A DNA stretch of 52,341 bases from assembly GCA_902793125.1 (NCBI GenBank), contig CADBCC010000013.1:38794-91134 (forward strand), read 5' to 3'. The translations under genes were made by a program, and so were the position numbers. Below the pieces are notes generated by a model that was given only the letters and a program-made list of their open reading frames with translations, was not told the DNA's origin and did no database searches. The stretch comes from an uncultured Ruminococcus sp. Lineage in GTDB: Bacteria; Bacillota; Clostridia; Oscillospirales; Acutalibacteraceae. Positions within the stretch are counted from its first letter, which is position 1. The number at the start of each line of letters is the position of its first letter. Positions 1-8,217 of the stretch are shown here, in pieces.

Positions 1-1766
1 TTAAAACTCTCGCGGTTGTAGCAGAAAAGATATTTACAGCTGAGCAATCCTCTTAGACCGTATTGTCCCGTTTCGGGTTCGGAGAATACGTCTCTTGTAA
101 CTCCGAGGCTTTTGTAGAACTCCATTATCGAAGGAGTTACAACGCTGTGAAATGCCTGGATTGACGGAATGTTTAAATACATCGCGGAGTTGTCGATGCT
201 TTTGTAGAAGTCCGATCTTGCGCTTTTAATATCTTTAAGCTTCACCGAATCCGCGGCTCCGATGAGGTTTTTGCGTATAAACGGAACGTCGCTTCCGTCC
301 ATAAACGCGCCTGTCTGCACAATGTATGTTGACGAAACAAGGGTAATTAAAATTATTCCCGCGGTTATTGAAAGAGAAAGTTTTTTTGCGGAGTTTTTAA
401 AACGCAGTACAATAATGCCGAACAAAAGCAGAGATAAAAGCGCAACAGCTACGTAAATCCAGTATCGCGGTAAATTCTCCGCAAGACCGATTTTTGTGTA
501 CTCAAAGTTTCCGTCTTCGTCGTAAACGGATTCGGGCATTAAGCCGATAAGAAGAGCTATTCCGACAGTTATTCCTACCGACCACATTAAAGCCCTTTTC
601 CAGTCTGTAGCTTTATCCTCAAGCGCTTTTATTGTAGCTAAAGACATTATAAGCGTTAGCATATAGTACCATCTTGTGTAGAATGTATCTACGTTAAAAA
701 GCTGGAACGCCGAGTTTAGCACGGGTATAAGAGAAATAACAATAAGAAGCAGGATCAGCTTTTTCAGCCAGTCACGTTTTTTTAGCTGGAGATAACCTAT
801 TACTCCGGTCATTCCCGCAAGGGGAAGCCATCCGCTTACAGAAGCCCAGTCGGCGTCAACTCCCGGCGCGAAGTTGGGCTCGGCGGCTAATTCGGGCGGG
901 AAGAAGAAGCTCAGAACAATGTAGAAATACCGCTGCGGTTTCTCGTAAGTCAACGCGTTGTAGCCGTCGGGGAACTCGGAAAGACGCGGGTTTCCGTTTA
1001 TAAAAAGTATAGTAGGAAAAAGTATAAACGCCGAAGCTAAAACGCCGAGCACGGTCTCAAAAATAAAGAGTAAAAGTTTAGAAAGCGTAAGTTTGTATAT
1101 GCCTGTAAAAACGAGCATAAGCCAGTAAATGGCTATAAATACCGCCATACCCGCGAAAAAGTAGTAGTTTACGGTACAGCTTATAAATACAACTGCGGCA
1201 AGAACACCTCTGCGGTTGTTGTACATAAACTCATCCACACAGTAAAGCATGAGCGGGAATAATATCATCGCTTCGTGGAAATGGAAGAAGAAAATATTGT
1301 AGATTGAAAATCCCGAAAAAGCGTAAAGCAGCGCTCCCGCAACCGCAAAAACTTCATTTTTAACGTATCTTTTAAGATATAAATAAGCGGTAAATGAGCA
1401 TAAGGCGAATTTAAGCATAAACAGCGGGCCCATTAAAAACGGTACCGCTTCGCCCGGAAACAGTAGGGTGAACAGGAAAAACGGACTCGTCACAAGGTAA
1501 AAAGAATAAGAGGCTAAAGTCGCGCTTCCGAGGTCGGTTGTACTGCTCCAGTTTGTGTTGCCCGACTGAAAAGCGTCGTGAATCATCTGATAAAACGGAA
1601 TTTGCTGAACGTTAAAATCTCCGTAATACAAAAACACACCGCTGTTTTCGATTATTACGGGAATAAACAGCAAAGCTGAAATCAAAAGCCCCAGCAAAAA
1701 CGCCGTAAGCCCGTAATGTTCTTTATATTTATTTTTTAAAGTGTGTGTAAAATTATTGTTTTTCAT
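1..1766 (-). CDS. YfhO-family multi-spanning membrane protein (3' end missing)
   Basis: Reading leftwards from an ATG at 1766-1764, the frame stays open to the window edge, giving about 588 residues without a stop. The protein starts with a short Lys/Asn-rich cytoplasmic tail, then a first membrane helix near residues 22-40, a long extracytoplasmic loop containing YYGDFNVQQIPFY, and many further hydrophobic segments. The DFN.QQIPFY loop and overall pattern match the YfhO family, GT-C-like membrane proteins linked in Bacilli to glycosylation of wall or lipoteichoic polymers. The exact substrate cannot be read from sequence. The C-terminal part lies outside the window. It is divergent from the yfbR gene to its right. 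Confidence 0.8.
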   Translation of the reverse strand, partial: MKNNNFTHTLKNKYKEHYGLTAFLLGLLISALLFIPVIIENSGVFLYYGDFNVQQIPFYQMIHDAFQSGNTNWSSTTDLGSATLASYSFYLVTSPFFLFTLLFPGEAVPFLMGPLFMLKFALCSFTAYLYLKRYVKNEVFAVAGALLYAFSGFSIYNIFFFHFHEAMILFPLMLYCVDEFMYNNRRGVLAAVVFISCTVNYYFFAGMAVFIAIYWLMLVFTGIYKLTLSKLLLFIFETVLGVLASAFILFPTILFINGNPRLSEFPDGYNALTYEKPQRYFYIVLSFFFPPELAAEPNFAPGVDADWASVSGWLPLAGMTGVIGYLQLKKRDWLKKLILLLIVISLIPVLNSAFQLFNVDTFYTRWYYMLTLIMSLATIKALEDKATDWKRALMWSVGITVGIALLIGLMPESVYDEDGNFEYTKIGLAENLPRYWIYVAVALLSLLLFGIIVLRFKNSAKKLSLSITAGIILITLVSSTYIVQTGAFMDGSDVPFIRKNLIGAADSVKLKDIKSARSDFYKSIDNSAMYLNIPSIQAFHSVVTPSIMEFYKSLGVTRDVFSEPETGQYGLRGLLSCKYLFCYNRESF

Positions 1767-1881
1767 TAGTTTACCGATTGCAAATAATCTAAAAAAATAG
1801 TATAATGTTATCTGAACTTTTTAAGTATACCACATTAAAGCCGAAATTTAAATAGATAGTAAGAAATAAGGGTGATTAATT

Positions 1882-2472
1882 TTGGAAAACTCACATTTTT
1901 TCGCGATGCTTTCGCGTATGAAATATATCTCAAGATGGGGACTTATGAATAATACTAAGACCGAAAATATAAGCGAACACAGCCTCCAGACCGCGATGTT
2001 CGCCCATCTTCTTGTGCTTGTTCATAACAATAATACAGAGGATAATTTAAACGCTGAGCGCGCCGCGCTTTTAGGAATGTATCACGACGCTACGGAAATA
2101 ATAACAGGAGATATGCCGACTCCCGTAAAATATTATAATCCCGAAATCATAAGCTCATACAAGGAAGTTGAGCGCATAGCGGGGGAAAAGCTGACTTCTA
2201 TGCTTCCTGAGGAACTTCGTTCCGAGTATGAGGATATAATTTTATTAAAGAATAATGAAGATAAAGAACTTTATAAATACGTTAAAGCCGCCGATAAGCT
2301 TTCAGCGCTTGTAAAATGTATAGAAGAGATAAGAATGGGGAACGATGAATTTAAAAGCGCCGAAATTTCTACTAAAAAGGCTATAAAAAATATGAATTTG
2401 CCCGAAGCGGACGAGTTTATGGAAAAATTCCTTCCGTCATTCTCACTAACTCTTGACGATATAAGCGAATAA
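1882..2472 (+). CDS. yfbR: 5'-deoxynucleotidase YfbR (HD domain)
   Basis: The 196-residue protein matches the E. coli YfbR pattern along its length. It has R18-W19, H33 in SEHSLQ, H68-D69 in YHDATE, E72, D77 in TGDMPTP and D138 in KAADKL, which are the metal- and substrate-binding positions of the HD-domain 5'-deoxynucleotidases. The family hydrolyses dNMPs to deoxynucleosides in the cytoplasm and helps balance dNTP pools. The start is TTG at 1882, preceded by a modest GGGTG ribosome binding site; the residues after it match the family N-terminus (SHFFA.LSRMK), so no later start fits. It appears to be transcribed alone. Confidence 0.93.
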   Translation: MENSHFFAMLSRMKYISRWGLMNNTKTENISEHSLQTAMFAHLLVLVHNNNTEDNLNAERAALLGMYHDATEIITGDMPTPVKYYNPEIISSYKEVERIAGEKLTSMLPEELRSEYEDIILLKNNEDKELYKYVKAADKLSALVKCIEEIRMGNDEFKSAEISTKKAIKNMNLPEADEFMEKFLPSFSLTLDDISE

Positions 2473-2607
2473 AATATAAAGAAAACGGAGAAAAAATGAC
2501 AATAAGGTTATATTCTATAAAAGAATAATAATAAGCCCTTTCCTGTGCTATAATATCACAAAATGTAAAATTGTGTCGAAATGTTAATATAAAGGAGCTA
2601 TGTTATT

Positions 2608-3714
2608 ATGGCAGGTAATAGAGGAGTTTCCAACTCTGAGTACGTTGATATAAGCTCAAATACCCAGGTTACCAAGATATATAAGAAAAAAGGCAGAGTA
2701 AAACGCGCGCTGTCCCTTATCCTTGCTATACTTTGTATGGTTACGGGCGGCGGAATGATATATTACTACCACGCTCTCGATTCAATGAACTTTGAACCCG
2801 AAGCTACCCAGGCTTCCAAACCTAAGGAAACCGAAGCGATTAAGGCTTCCGAAGGCGTGGACGAGTTTAAAACCGCGGTTACCGATTCAAGCTTGCTTTC
2901 GAACTCAAAGGTTCTTAACGTAATGCTTTTCGGCGAGGATAACGGTAAAGGCTCGACGGGACGTTCGGACTCCATGATTATGGCGTCGATCGACAACAAC
3001 TCGAAGAAAATAAAATTAACTTCATTCCAGCGTGATACTTACGTTTATATTCCCGGCCACGGCTACGGAAAGATTAACTCGTCTTATTCGCTCGGCGGAC
3101 CTTCGCTTTCCATACGTACCATCGAGGCTAACTTCGGAATTAAAGTTGACCGTTACGCGGTAGTTGATTTTAAGAGTTTTAAAAAGATTATTGATACACT
3201 CGGCGGAATTACTATGAATCTCGATAAAGATGAAGTCGCTTATATTAACTGGCAGATGTATCTTAACCACCAGACTTCCGAGCGCCATCTTCTTGAAGAA
3301 AAAGACGGAAAAATCAAGCTTAACGGCCAGCAGGCGCTCTGGTACGCGCGTGACAGAGGTTACGAGGGCGTTCAGTCGGGCGACGACTGGGACAGAACAA
3401 GCCGCCAGAGAAAACTTCTTGAAAAAGTCTTTAACGATATGAAAGGCGCTTCAATTACCCAGATTATCCAGATTGTTTCCGAGGTCGGACCGCTTGTAAC
3501 TACAAACCTTAAAAAGGACGAGATTACGGGACTTGTTTCTCATTCTCTTACTTATCTTAAATACGGCGTAAAACAGTACACTGTTCCGCAGGATGGACTC
3601 TGGTCTTATTACAATGATCCCGTAGCGGGTTCATGTATCCAGGTAAACGATATGACTAAGTGCCGTAAGTCTTTCGCGAAGTTTGTATTCGGAAAATTAA
3701 TTAAATCAATGTAA
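2608..3714 (+). CDS. LytR-CpsA-Psr (LCP) family wall-polymer ligase
   Basis: This 368-residue protein has a short basic cytoplasmic N-terminus and one membrane anchor near residues 30-52. An extracytoplasmic LCP domain follows from about residue 104. Family marks include the NVMLFGEDN strand, the GRSDSMIMAS segment, the SFQRDTYV motif near residue 140 (phosphate-binding Arg), the LGGI strand and WYARDR. LCP enzymes transfer undecaprenyl-phosphate-linked glycopolymers to peptidoglycan. The ATG start has AAAGGAG upstream. A strong intrinsic terminator follows the stop directly, so it is the last or only gene of its unit. Its polymer substrate is not evident. Confidence 0.93.
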   Translation: MAGNRGVSNSEYVDISSNTQVTKIYKKKGRVKRALSLILAILCMVTGGGMIYYYHALDSMNFEPEATQASKPKETEAIKASEGVDEFKTAVTDSSLLSNSKVLNVMLFGEDNGKGSTGRSDSMIMASIDNNSKKIKLTSFQRDTYVYIPGHGYGKINSSYSLGGPSLSIRTIEANFGIKVDRYAVVDFKSFKKIIDTLGGITMNLDKDEVAYINWQMYLNHQTSERHLLEEKDGKIKLNGQQALWYARDRGYEGVQSGDDWDRTSRQRKLLEKVFNDMKGASITQIIQIVSEVGPLVTTNLKKDEITGLVSHSLTYLKYGVKQYTVPQDGLWSYYNDPVAGSCIQVNDMTKCRKSFAKFVFGKLIKSM

Positions 3715-3721
3715 ATTAAAA

Positions 3722-3752
3722 CGGGCTGCCTTAAATGGCAGCCCGCTTTTTT
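3722..3752 (+). terminator. Intrinsic terminator of the LCP gene
   Basis: A 9-bp GC-rich stem (CGGGCTGCC / GGCAGCCCG) with a 6-base loop is followed by a run of T residues, starting a few bases after the LCP stop codon. Confidence 0.92.
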
Positions 3753-3843
3753 AAAAAATTTTTATTAGCTACTATTACTCCATTTGTTTTCTAACCTTTT
3801 AAACTTATAAATGTTCCAAATGTGTTTTTTTACATCCTATGTA

Positions 3844-4257
3844 TTATGGTGGTTCATAACAATCAATTATTTTAAAATCAAATCCATTAAATTGAAATGT
3901 AAGAGTAACAGGAATTTGAGCGCTACCAAATATTAATTCATCTTCATTATAAGCGGTACAAGAGTATGTATAAAAAATCTTTCTATTAAAAAAGTCGACT
4001 ATCGGAATAAATAAAATATTATAGTTTTCTTTAAGATGTTTATTGGGAATATTTTCAACTTCATCTCTGTAATTATTTCTGGGATTAATTTCTTTTGCAA
4101 CTTCATTAGTAATATTATTAGAAATATTAGCACCGTCTGAATAAAAATTATTGAGAATTAAAGATTTTATATAAAAACAAAATGAAATATAAAGTATAAG
4201 AATAACAAGTAAAACTGACGACAGAATAATAATAATTCTTTTTAAGCTTTTTTTCAT
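3844..4257 (-). CDS. Small membrane-anchored protein of unknown function
   Basis: I do not recognise this 137-residue protein. It has a basic start (MKKSLKR) and a single strong membrane helix at about residues 8-29. The remainder is an extracytoplasmic domain rich in Asn, Ile and Tyr that ends in a predicted beta-rich stretch containing one CYEPP tail. The ATG has AAAGGGTAAT upstream. The gene and its flanks are much richer in A+T than the genes on either side and use codons such as AAT, ATT and TTT heavily, which suggests recent acquisition. It lies about 100 bp downstream of the GH13 gene on the same strand, so co-transcription is possible. Confidence 0.7.
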   Translation of the reverse strand: MKKSLKRIIIILSSVLLVILILYISFCFYIKSLILNNFYSDGANISNNITNEVAKEINPRNNYRDEVENIPNKHLKENYNILFIPIVDFFNRKIFYTYSCTAYNEDELIFGSAQIPVTLTFQFNGFDFKIIDCYEPP

Positions 4258-4363
4258 AATTACCCTTTCATCCGTACAATACAGATTTTACATTTAGAAT
4301 GTTTTTTAAAATAATCATCTAATTCTTTATCATATCTGCTTTCAGTATGTGCAGAATATTTTA

Positions 4364-5989
4364 TTATTCCTTTTCAAATCTTCTTATCTGTTTTCCGTCG
4401 CGTTCGATTATTTCCTCAAAATTCTTTTTGCTTCTTACCCAAAGCTCACCGCTGCCGTACAGCGCTCTGTAAACTACCATATCCTCGAGGGTTTCGCTGT
4501 CTTTAGCGATTCCGATTACCTCGTACTCATTTCCCTTGAAATGGCGGTATTTTCCGACTTCGGCACTAATAGGCTCGAGGCTTTCTATTTCGTTAATATT
4601 ATTCTCTAAAGGAATTATATCTTCGCTTTCGTTTTTAAAATCAATTTTTATATCTCCGCCGTTAAGCACAAGAATTCTTGACGAGCAGGGCTCAAGCTTA
4701 ACGCATACGTTTCCGTCGGTATCGAATTTCTCGCCCGTAAGAACATCCGTAAGTGTGCCGCTTTCACCGGTATTTATATCTATATTATAATCGGAACGAC
4801 TGAGGTTTAAGGCTACGAAAACCGTTTGGCTGTCGCATTGACGCATATAAACAAGCTGTTCGTTTTTAATGTTTATATTTCTGTAGTTTCCGTACTGAAG
4901 CGCGGGAAGAGCTTTTCTTATCGCGCCGAGCTTGCAAAGATGATTGTACAATCCCATATTCGGGTTCGGGATGCTGTCAATATCAAGACAAGGTCTCAGC
5001 TCGTAATCGCTGTACTTGGTTCTTGTGCCCTCGATTGCCCATTCGCTTCCGTAGTAAAGGCAGGGAACACCGGGCATTGTGTAGAGTATTGTGTAGACGT
5101 TGTTGAGGTGTTCTTTTTCTTTAAGCATACTTGCTACGCGGTTAACGTCGTGATTATCTACAAAGTTGAATGTATAGATATTTCTGTAGATTCCGCCGTC
5201 GCCGAACTGACGGTTTAATGAGTGCGCGATTTCAAAATAGTTGTGGTCGTTGTGCGAGCTGTAAATTCCCTTGTAGCATTCGTAGTTTGTAACGGAATGA
5301 AGCGCGTTTTCATTAGCCCAGCGGTTGTAGTCGCCGCCGATAATTTCGCCGTATAGCCAGAAATCGGGTTTCATAGCGAGGCAGGTGTTTCTCAGTTTCT
5401 TAAAGAACTCGATATTAATGCAGTCCGCGGCATCGAGGCGGAGCCCGTCGATTCCGAATTCCTCAATCCAGAACTTTACCGCGCCGATAAGATGGTCGAC
5501 TACCTGAGTGTTGTCGAGGTTCAGTTTTACGAGGTCGATGTGACCGGCCCAGCCTTCGTAGCAGAAACCGTCGTTGTAGTGGTTGTTTCCTCCGAAATTA
5601 AGGTTCATAAACCACGAGCAGTACTGAGAGTTTTCGCGGTTTTGCTGAACGTCTTTAAACGCGAAGAAGTCGCGTCCGACGTGGTTGAAAACTCCGTCTA
5701 AAATAACTCTTATACCGTTTTCGCGCAAGGTTTTACAAATTTCTTTAAAAGAATTATTATCACCTAAACGGCTGTCGATTTTGTAATAGTCAATTGTATC
5801 GTAACCATGCTTTGTGCTTTCGAAAACAGGGTTAAATACCAAAGTGTTGATTTTCAGTTTTTTAAAATTTTCTATCCAGTCGTATATTTTATCGAGCCTG
5901 TATTCAAGCTTAAAGTCGTTTTCGCGAGGAGCTCCGGCGAATCCGAGCGGATAAATATTGTACATAACCGCTTCATTAATCCAGTTCAT
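4364..5989 (-). CDS. GH13 alpha-amylase-family glycosidase (cytoplasmic, cyclomaltodextrinase/neopullulanase-like)
   Basis: This 541-residue protein carries the GH13 signature regions in order: DGVFNH (98-103), GLRLDAAD with nucleophile D186, GEIIG with acid/base E215, and VDNHD with the transition-state D281. There is no signal peptide, so it should act inside the cell on imported malto-oligosaccharides. The barrel ends near residue 360 and a beta-sandwich follows. The last roughly 100 residues form an extra small domain containing an ELWVRSKKNFEE motif, resembling the short C-terminal modules seen on clostridial GH13 proteins. The ATG has AAAGGAATGG upstream. Exact linkage specificity (alpha-1,4, alpha-1,6 or cyclodextrin) cannot be assigned. 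Confidence 0.9.
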   Translation of the reverse strand: MNWINEAVMYNIYPLGFAGAPRENDFKLEYRLDKIYDWIENFKKLKINTLVFNPVFESTKHGYDTIDYYKIDSRLGDNNSFKEICKTLRENGIRVILDGVFNHVGRDFFAFKDVQQNRENSQYCSWFMNLNFGGNNHYNDGFCYEGWAGHIDLVKLNLDNTQVVDHLIGAVKFWIEEFGIDGLRLDAADCINIEFFKKLRNTCLAMKPDFWLYGEIIGGDYNRWANENALHSVTNYECYKGIYSSHNDHNYFEIAHSLNRQFGDGGIYRNIYTFNFVDNHDVNRVASMLKEKEHLNNVYTILYTMPGVPCLYYGSEWAIEGTRTKYSDYELRPCLDIDSIPNPNMGLYNHLCKLGAIRKALPALQYGNYRNINIKNEQLVYMRQCDSQTVFVALNLSRSDYNIDINTGESGTLTDVLTGEKFDTDGNVCVKLEPCSSRILVLNGGDIKIDFKNESEDIIPLENNINEIESLEPISAEVGKYRHFKGNEYEVIGIAKDSETLEDMVVYRALYGSGELWVRSKKNFEEIIERDGKQIRRFEKE

Positions 5990-6042
5990 ATTACCATTCC
6001 TTTTTAAAAAAGTTCGTTATTATTTTATCATAATATTAAATA

Positions 6043-6071
6043 TTGTGCAAGACAGGATTTTGTGATATAAT
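6043..6071 (+). promoter_or_regulatory. Sigma-A-type promoter for the 6111 gene
   Basis: TTGTGC at 6043-6048 and a perfect TATAAT at 6066-6071 are separated by 17 bases. The gene start lies about 40 bases further on. Confidence 0.65.
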
Positions 6072-6110
6072 AAGTTGTAAATTTAAATATAATTCTTTAG
6101 GAGAAAAATA

Positions 6111-6581
6111 ATGTTAAAAGTAGAGAATAAAGCCACAAAAAGAATCAGAGTGGTTCAGATTATTGTTTTTATGATTCAGATTTTTCTGACAAGCCAGCCG
6201 TTTGTATGGGGAGGAGCGATTTTTCCGCAGTTTAAGAAAAACACTTTTACCGTACTCGATATGATTTCCAATATCGGAGCGAACTCGGCTGACCCGAAAG
6301 CCCAGGGGGTATTAACTACTATCGGACTTTGGTATATTGTATTTTTAGTAATTCCCGTAATCGCGTTAGCTTTTCAGCTTTTCGACAGACAGTATAACCT
6401 TAAAAACGTTGTCGGAATTATCTGTTCATCCTTAGGAGTAATCGCTATTATCTATCTCGTCGGAGCTAAATACCTCTGCTTTGCTTCAATGATTTCGCTT
6501 TTGCTCTACCTTTTCTCGGCGTTTATGTCGGTAATGGGAATCTTCGCGAGGTACTTAAAAACAGACGAAAAGAATTCATAA
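6111..6581 (+). CDS. Four-helix integral membrane protein of unknown function
   Basis: The 156-residue product has four hydrophobic segments (about residues 13-35, 64-86, 98-118 and 121-143) separated by short polar loops. I recognise no family motif. Its first loop contains the FLTSQPFVWGGA stretch. It starts at ATG after a good TTAGGAG site and has its own TATAAT promoter, and a GC-rich hairpin follows it, so it is a monocistronic gene. Codon use matches the neighbouring housekeeping genes, which suggests a native gene. It lies between two leftward-transcribed genes, with no contextual clue to function. Confidence 0.75.
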   Translation: MLKVENKATKRIRVVQIIVFMIQIFLTSQPFVWGGAIFPQFKKNTFTVLDMISNIGANSADPKAQGVLTTIGLWYIVFLVIPVIALAFQLFDRQYNLKNVVGIICSSLGVIAIIYLVGAKYLCFASMISLLLYLFSAFMSVMGIFARYLKTDEKNS

Positions 6582-6600
6582 TATTATAAGAATAACGAAA

Positions 6601-6629
6601 AGGGTGCTGACGCGTTGCGACAGCACCCT
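6601..6629. terminator. Hairpin between convergent genes, probable bidirectional terminator
   Basis: A perfect 9-bp stem (AGGGTGCTG / CAGCACCCT) lies between convergent genes. The T-rich flank is better on the minus strand (CCCTTTTCGTTATT), so it may mainly serve the leftward DUF2804 gene. Confidence 0.6.
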
Positions 6630-6665
6630 AACTATATTGGAGAAAAGAAAAATGAAAATTTCAGA

Positions 6666-7730
6666 TTAAAGATTCGTAAAAATCATATGGAAAATCTTAT
6701 CTTTAAGATTCAGCCGAAAATCATCGGTTTCCAGATATCCGTTGAGGTTTCCGACTACAAATGTAGTTCTGTCACATTTGCAGGCTAAATAACCTTTTTC
6801 GGTTTCAATAGGTTCAAACTCAAGCTGAAGGCTTCCGTCGGGAGTTTCAAAACTCCATTTTCCGGTAACTGACTTGTCGTCCCCGACAACCTTTGTACGT
6901 CCGATTTTTACAAGCTTATCGTCAACAAAATAACAGTTCTCGCTTCCGCTTCGGTTTGTTCCGACTTTTGAAGCTAAGTTTATAGTCAGCTTATGACCGC
7001 CGATATCGGCGCTTCCCGAAAGCATCTGGAACTTTCTGTGGCGGGATAAAAGATATCTGCATTTCGCGAAATACACAAGGCTGTTTTCTTCGTTTATATC
7101 GTAGTCGATACCGCCGAATCTTACAACGCCCGTGGCTAAATAATTTTCGGCAAATCTTTTAAAGTAAAAGCAGGTCTTGTTTTTTTCGAACGGAGAAACC
7201 ATATTCATATTATCTCCGTCGGTATTTTTTAGAAAGAGTTTTACAAAAAGATTTTTAATATTCGCGAAATCTATAAAATCACATTTTAAGTATTTTCCGT
7301 CAACGGTGTTTGTAATTGTGAGGGCGACTCTTTTATCCTTGTAATTCAGCTCGCCTACGGTATCTTCTACCGGAAGTTTCACGGGGTCAAGCAGCATTCG
7401 CTTTGAAACTGTATCTCTTACAATCTCACCCGTTTTATAATCGCATAAAATGACTTTTAAATTAATATCCGAGCCCGTAATCTCCGCGCTTAAATAAAAA
7501 GCCATTTCGGAATTTGAGATAAAGTAGCTGTCGCTTTCCGTAATTTTGTTTTCCGCGGGGTGGACTTCTTTATTATATTCGAAAAGTGAGGACTTTGACC
7601 AACCGCCGAAAGTCAGCTCGCCGTTTTCGTTAAAAATATTTTTTCTGTTTTCCACTATCTTTTGCATATAGTGTTGCTCCTTTGGAGTGTTCTTAGAATA
7701 TTTTCTACTTTTTCCATAGTAATTATACAT
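6666..7730 (-). CDS. DUF2804 family protein
   Basis: The 354-residue protein fits the DUF2804 family. It has an early FGGWSKSSLFEYN segment like the GW.R.PL..CN motif, a central SPFEKNKTCFYFKRFAENYLA region, and GTNRSGSENCYFVDDKL, matching the family's NRTGSEN.FFVDG motif. No signal peptide or membrane segment is visible, so it is probably cytoplasmic. No biochemical role is established for the family. The start used is ATG at 7730 with GGAAAAAGT upstream; a second Met-containing context (YMQKIVENR) about 20 residues in is a possible alternative start. Confidence 0.75.
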   Translation of the reverse strand: MYNYYGKSRKYSKNTPKEQHYMQKIVENRKNIFNENGELTFGGWSKSSLFEYNKEVHPAENKITESDSYFISNSEMAFYLSAEITGSDINLKVILCDYKTGEIVRDTVSKRMLLDPVKLPVEDTVGELNYKDKRVALTITNTVDGKYLKCDFIDFANIKNLFVKLFLKNTDGDNMNMVSPFEKNKTCFYFKRFAENYLATGVVRFGGIDYDINEENSLVYFAKCRYLLSRHRKFQMLSGSADIGGHKLTINLASKVGTNRSGSENCYFVDDKLVKIGRTKVVGDDKSVTGKWSFETPDGSLQLEFEPIETEKGYLACKCDRTTFVVGNLNGYLETDDFRLNLKDKIFHMIFTNL

Positions 7731-7764
7731 AAAATTATATTGCTATTCAAGAATTATAACAAAA

Positions 7765-7787
7765 CTGTAAATCAGTTATAAAAGCTT
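7765..7787. repeat. 23-bp exact repeat, copy 1
   Basis: The 23 bases from CTGTAAATC to AAAAGCTT are identical to 24013-24035, on the same strand 16 kb away. They lie in the gap before the lipoprotein gene. Confidence 0.7.
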
Positions 7788-7809
7788 TAACTTTTGCATA
7801 GCATTTTGT

Positions 7810-8172
7810 ATGAGAATTGTTAGGTTTTTACTTGTTTCGGCGCTTATTTTCTTTATGACATCCTGTACTCAGGTAATAAAAAACTCCGCCGACGAAATAA
7901 GGCTCTCCTCCTGGAGGGCTGAACTTAAAGGCGGGGGAGCGGTTGAGTTTAGTTTTAATGAGGATGACGCTGAATTTATAATTCTGAATTCGAAAAATAA
8001 AACCGTTTCGGAAATAAAGGGTAAAGCTTTTTTTGATAAAACCAGGCTTACGGTTTTTGACGAAAAAGATACGCAAAGTTATGTTTTTAATTACAAACTG
8101 AAAGATAATAAGCTGAAGCTCTTTTACGCGGGAGGCGAAATAACGCTTAAAAGAGGAAAAATACAAAGTTAA
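7810..8172 (+). CDS. Small lipoprotein of unknown function
   Basis: This 120-residue protein has a classic lipoprotein signal: MRIVR, a hydrophobic core, and a lipobox ending at Cys19 (FFMTSC). The mature part alternates charged and hydrophobic residues in a beta-strand pattern (GGGAVEFSFNEDDAEFIIL, then FFDKTRLTVFDEK), typical of small lipocalin-like or DUF-type lipoproteins; I do not recognise the family. No strong ribosome binding site is visible before the ATG. It is followed after about 45 bp by the O-antigen-ligase-type gene and may be co-transcribed with it. Confidence 0.75.
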   Translation: MRIVRFLLVSALIFFMTSCTQVIKNSADEIRLSSWRAELKGGGAVEFSFNEDDAEFIILNSKNKTVSEIKGKAFFDKTRLTVFDEKDTQSYVFNYKLKDNKLKLFYAGGEITLKRGKIQS

Positions 8173-8217
8173 ATTGACATAAGCCGATAAAAGTATTACA
8201 ATGAATTCGGTGATTTG

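Noticed and set aside
262-456. 64-residue plus-strand frame inside the YfhO gene
   Set aside because: It lies wholly antisense to the clearly coding membrane protein and has no ribosome binding site.
2496-2528. 10-codon frame after AACGGAG between yfbR and the LCP gene
   Set aside because: A plausible ribosome binding site exists, but ten codons are too few to support a gene without conservation data.
4260-4360. Minus-strand frame ESRYDKELDDYFKKHSKC... upstream of the 137-residue gene
   Set aside because: It has no start codon and overlaps the end of the GH13 gene; I mention it only as a possible remnant.
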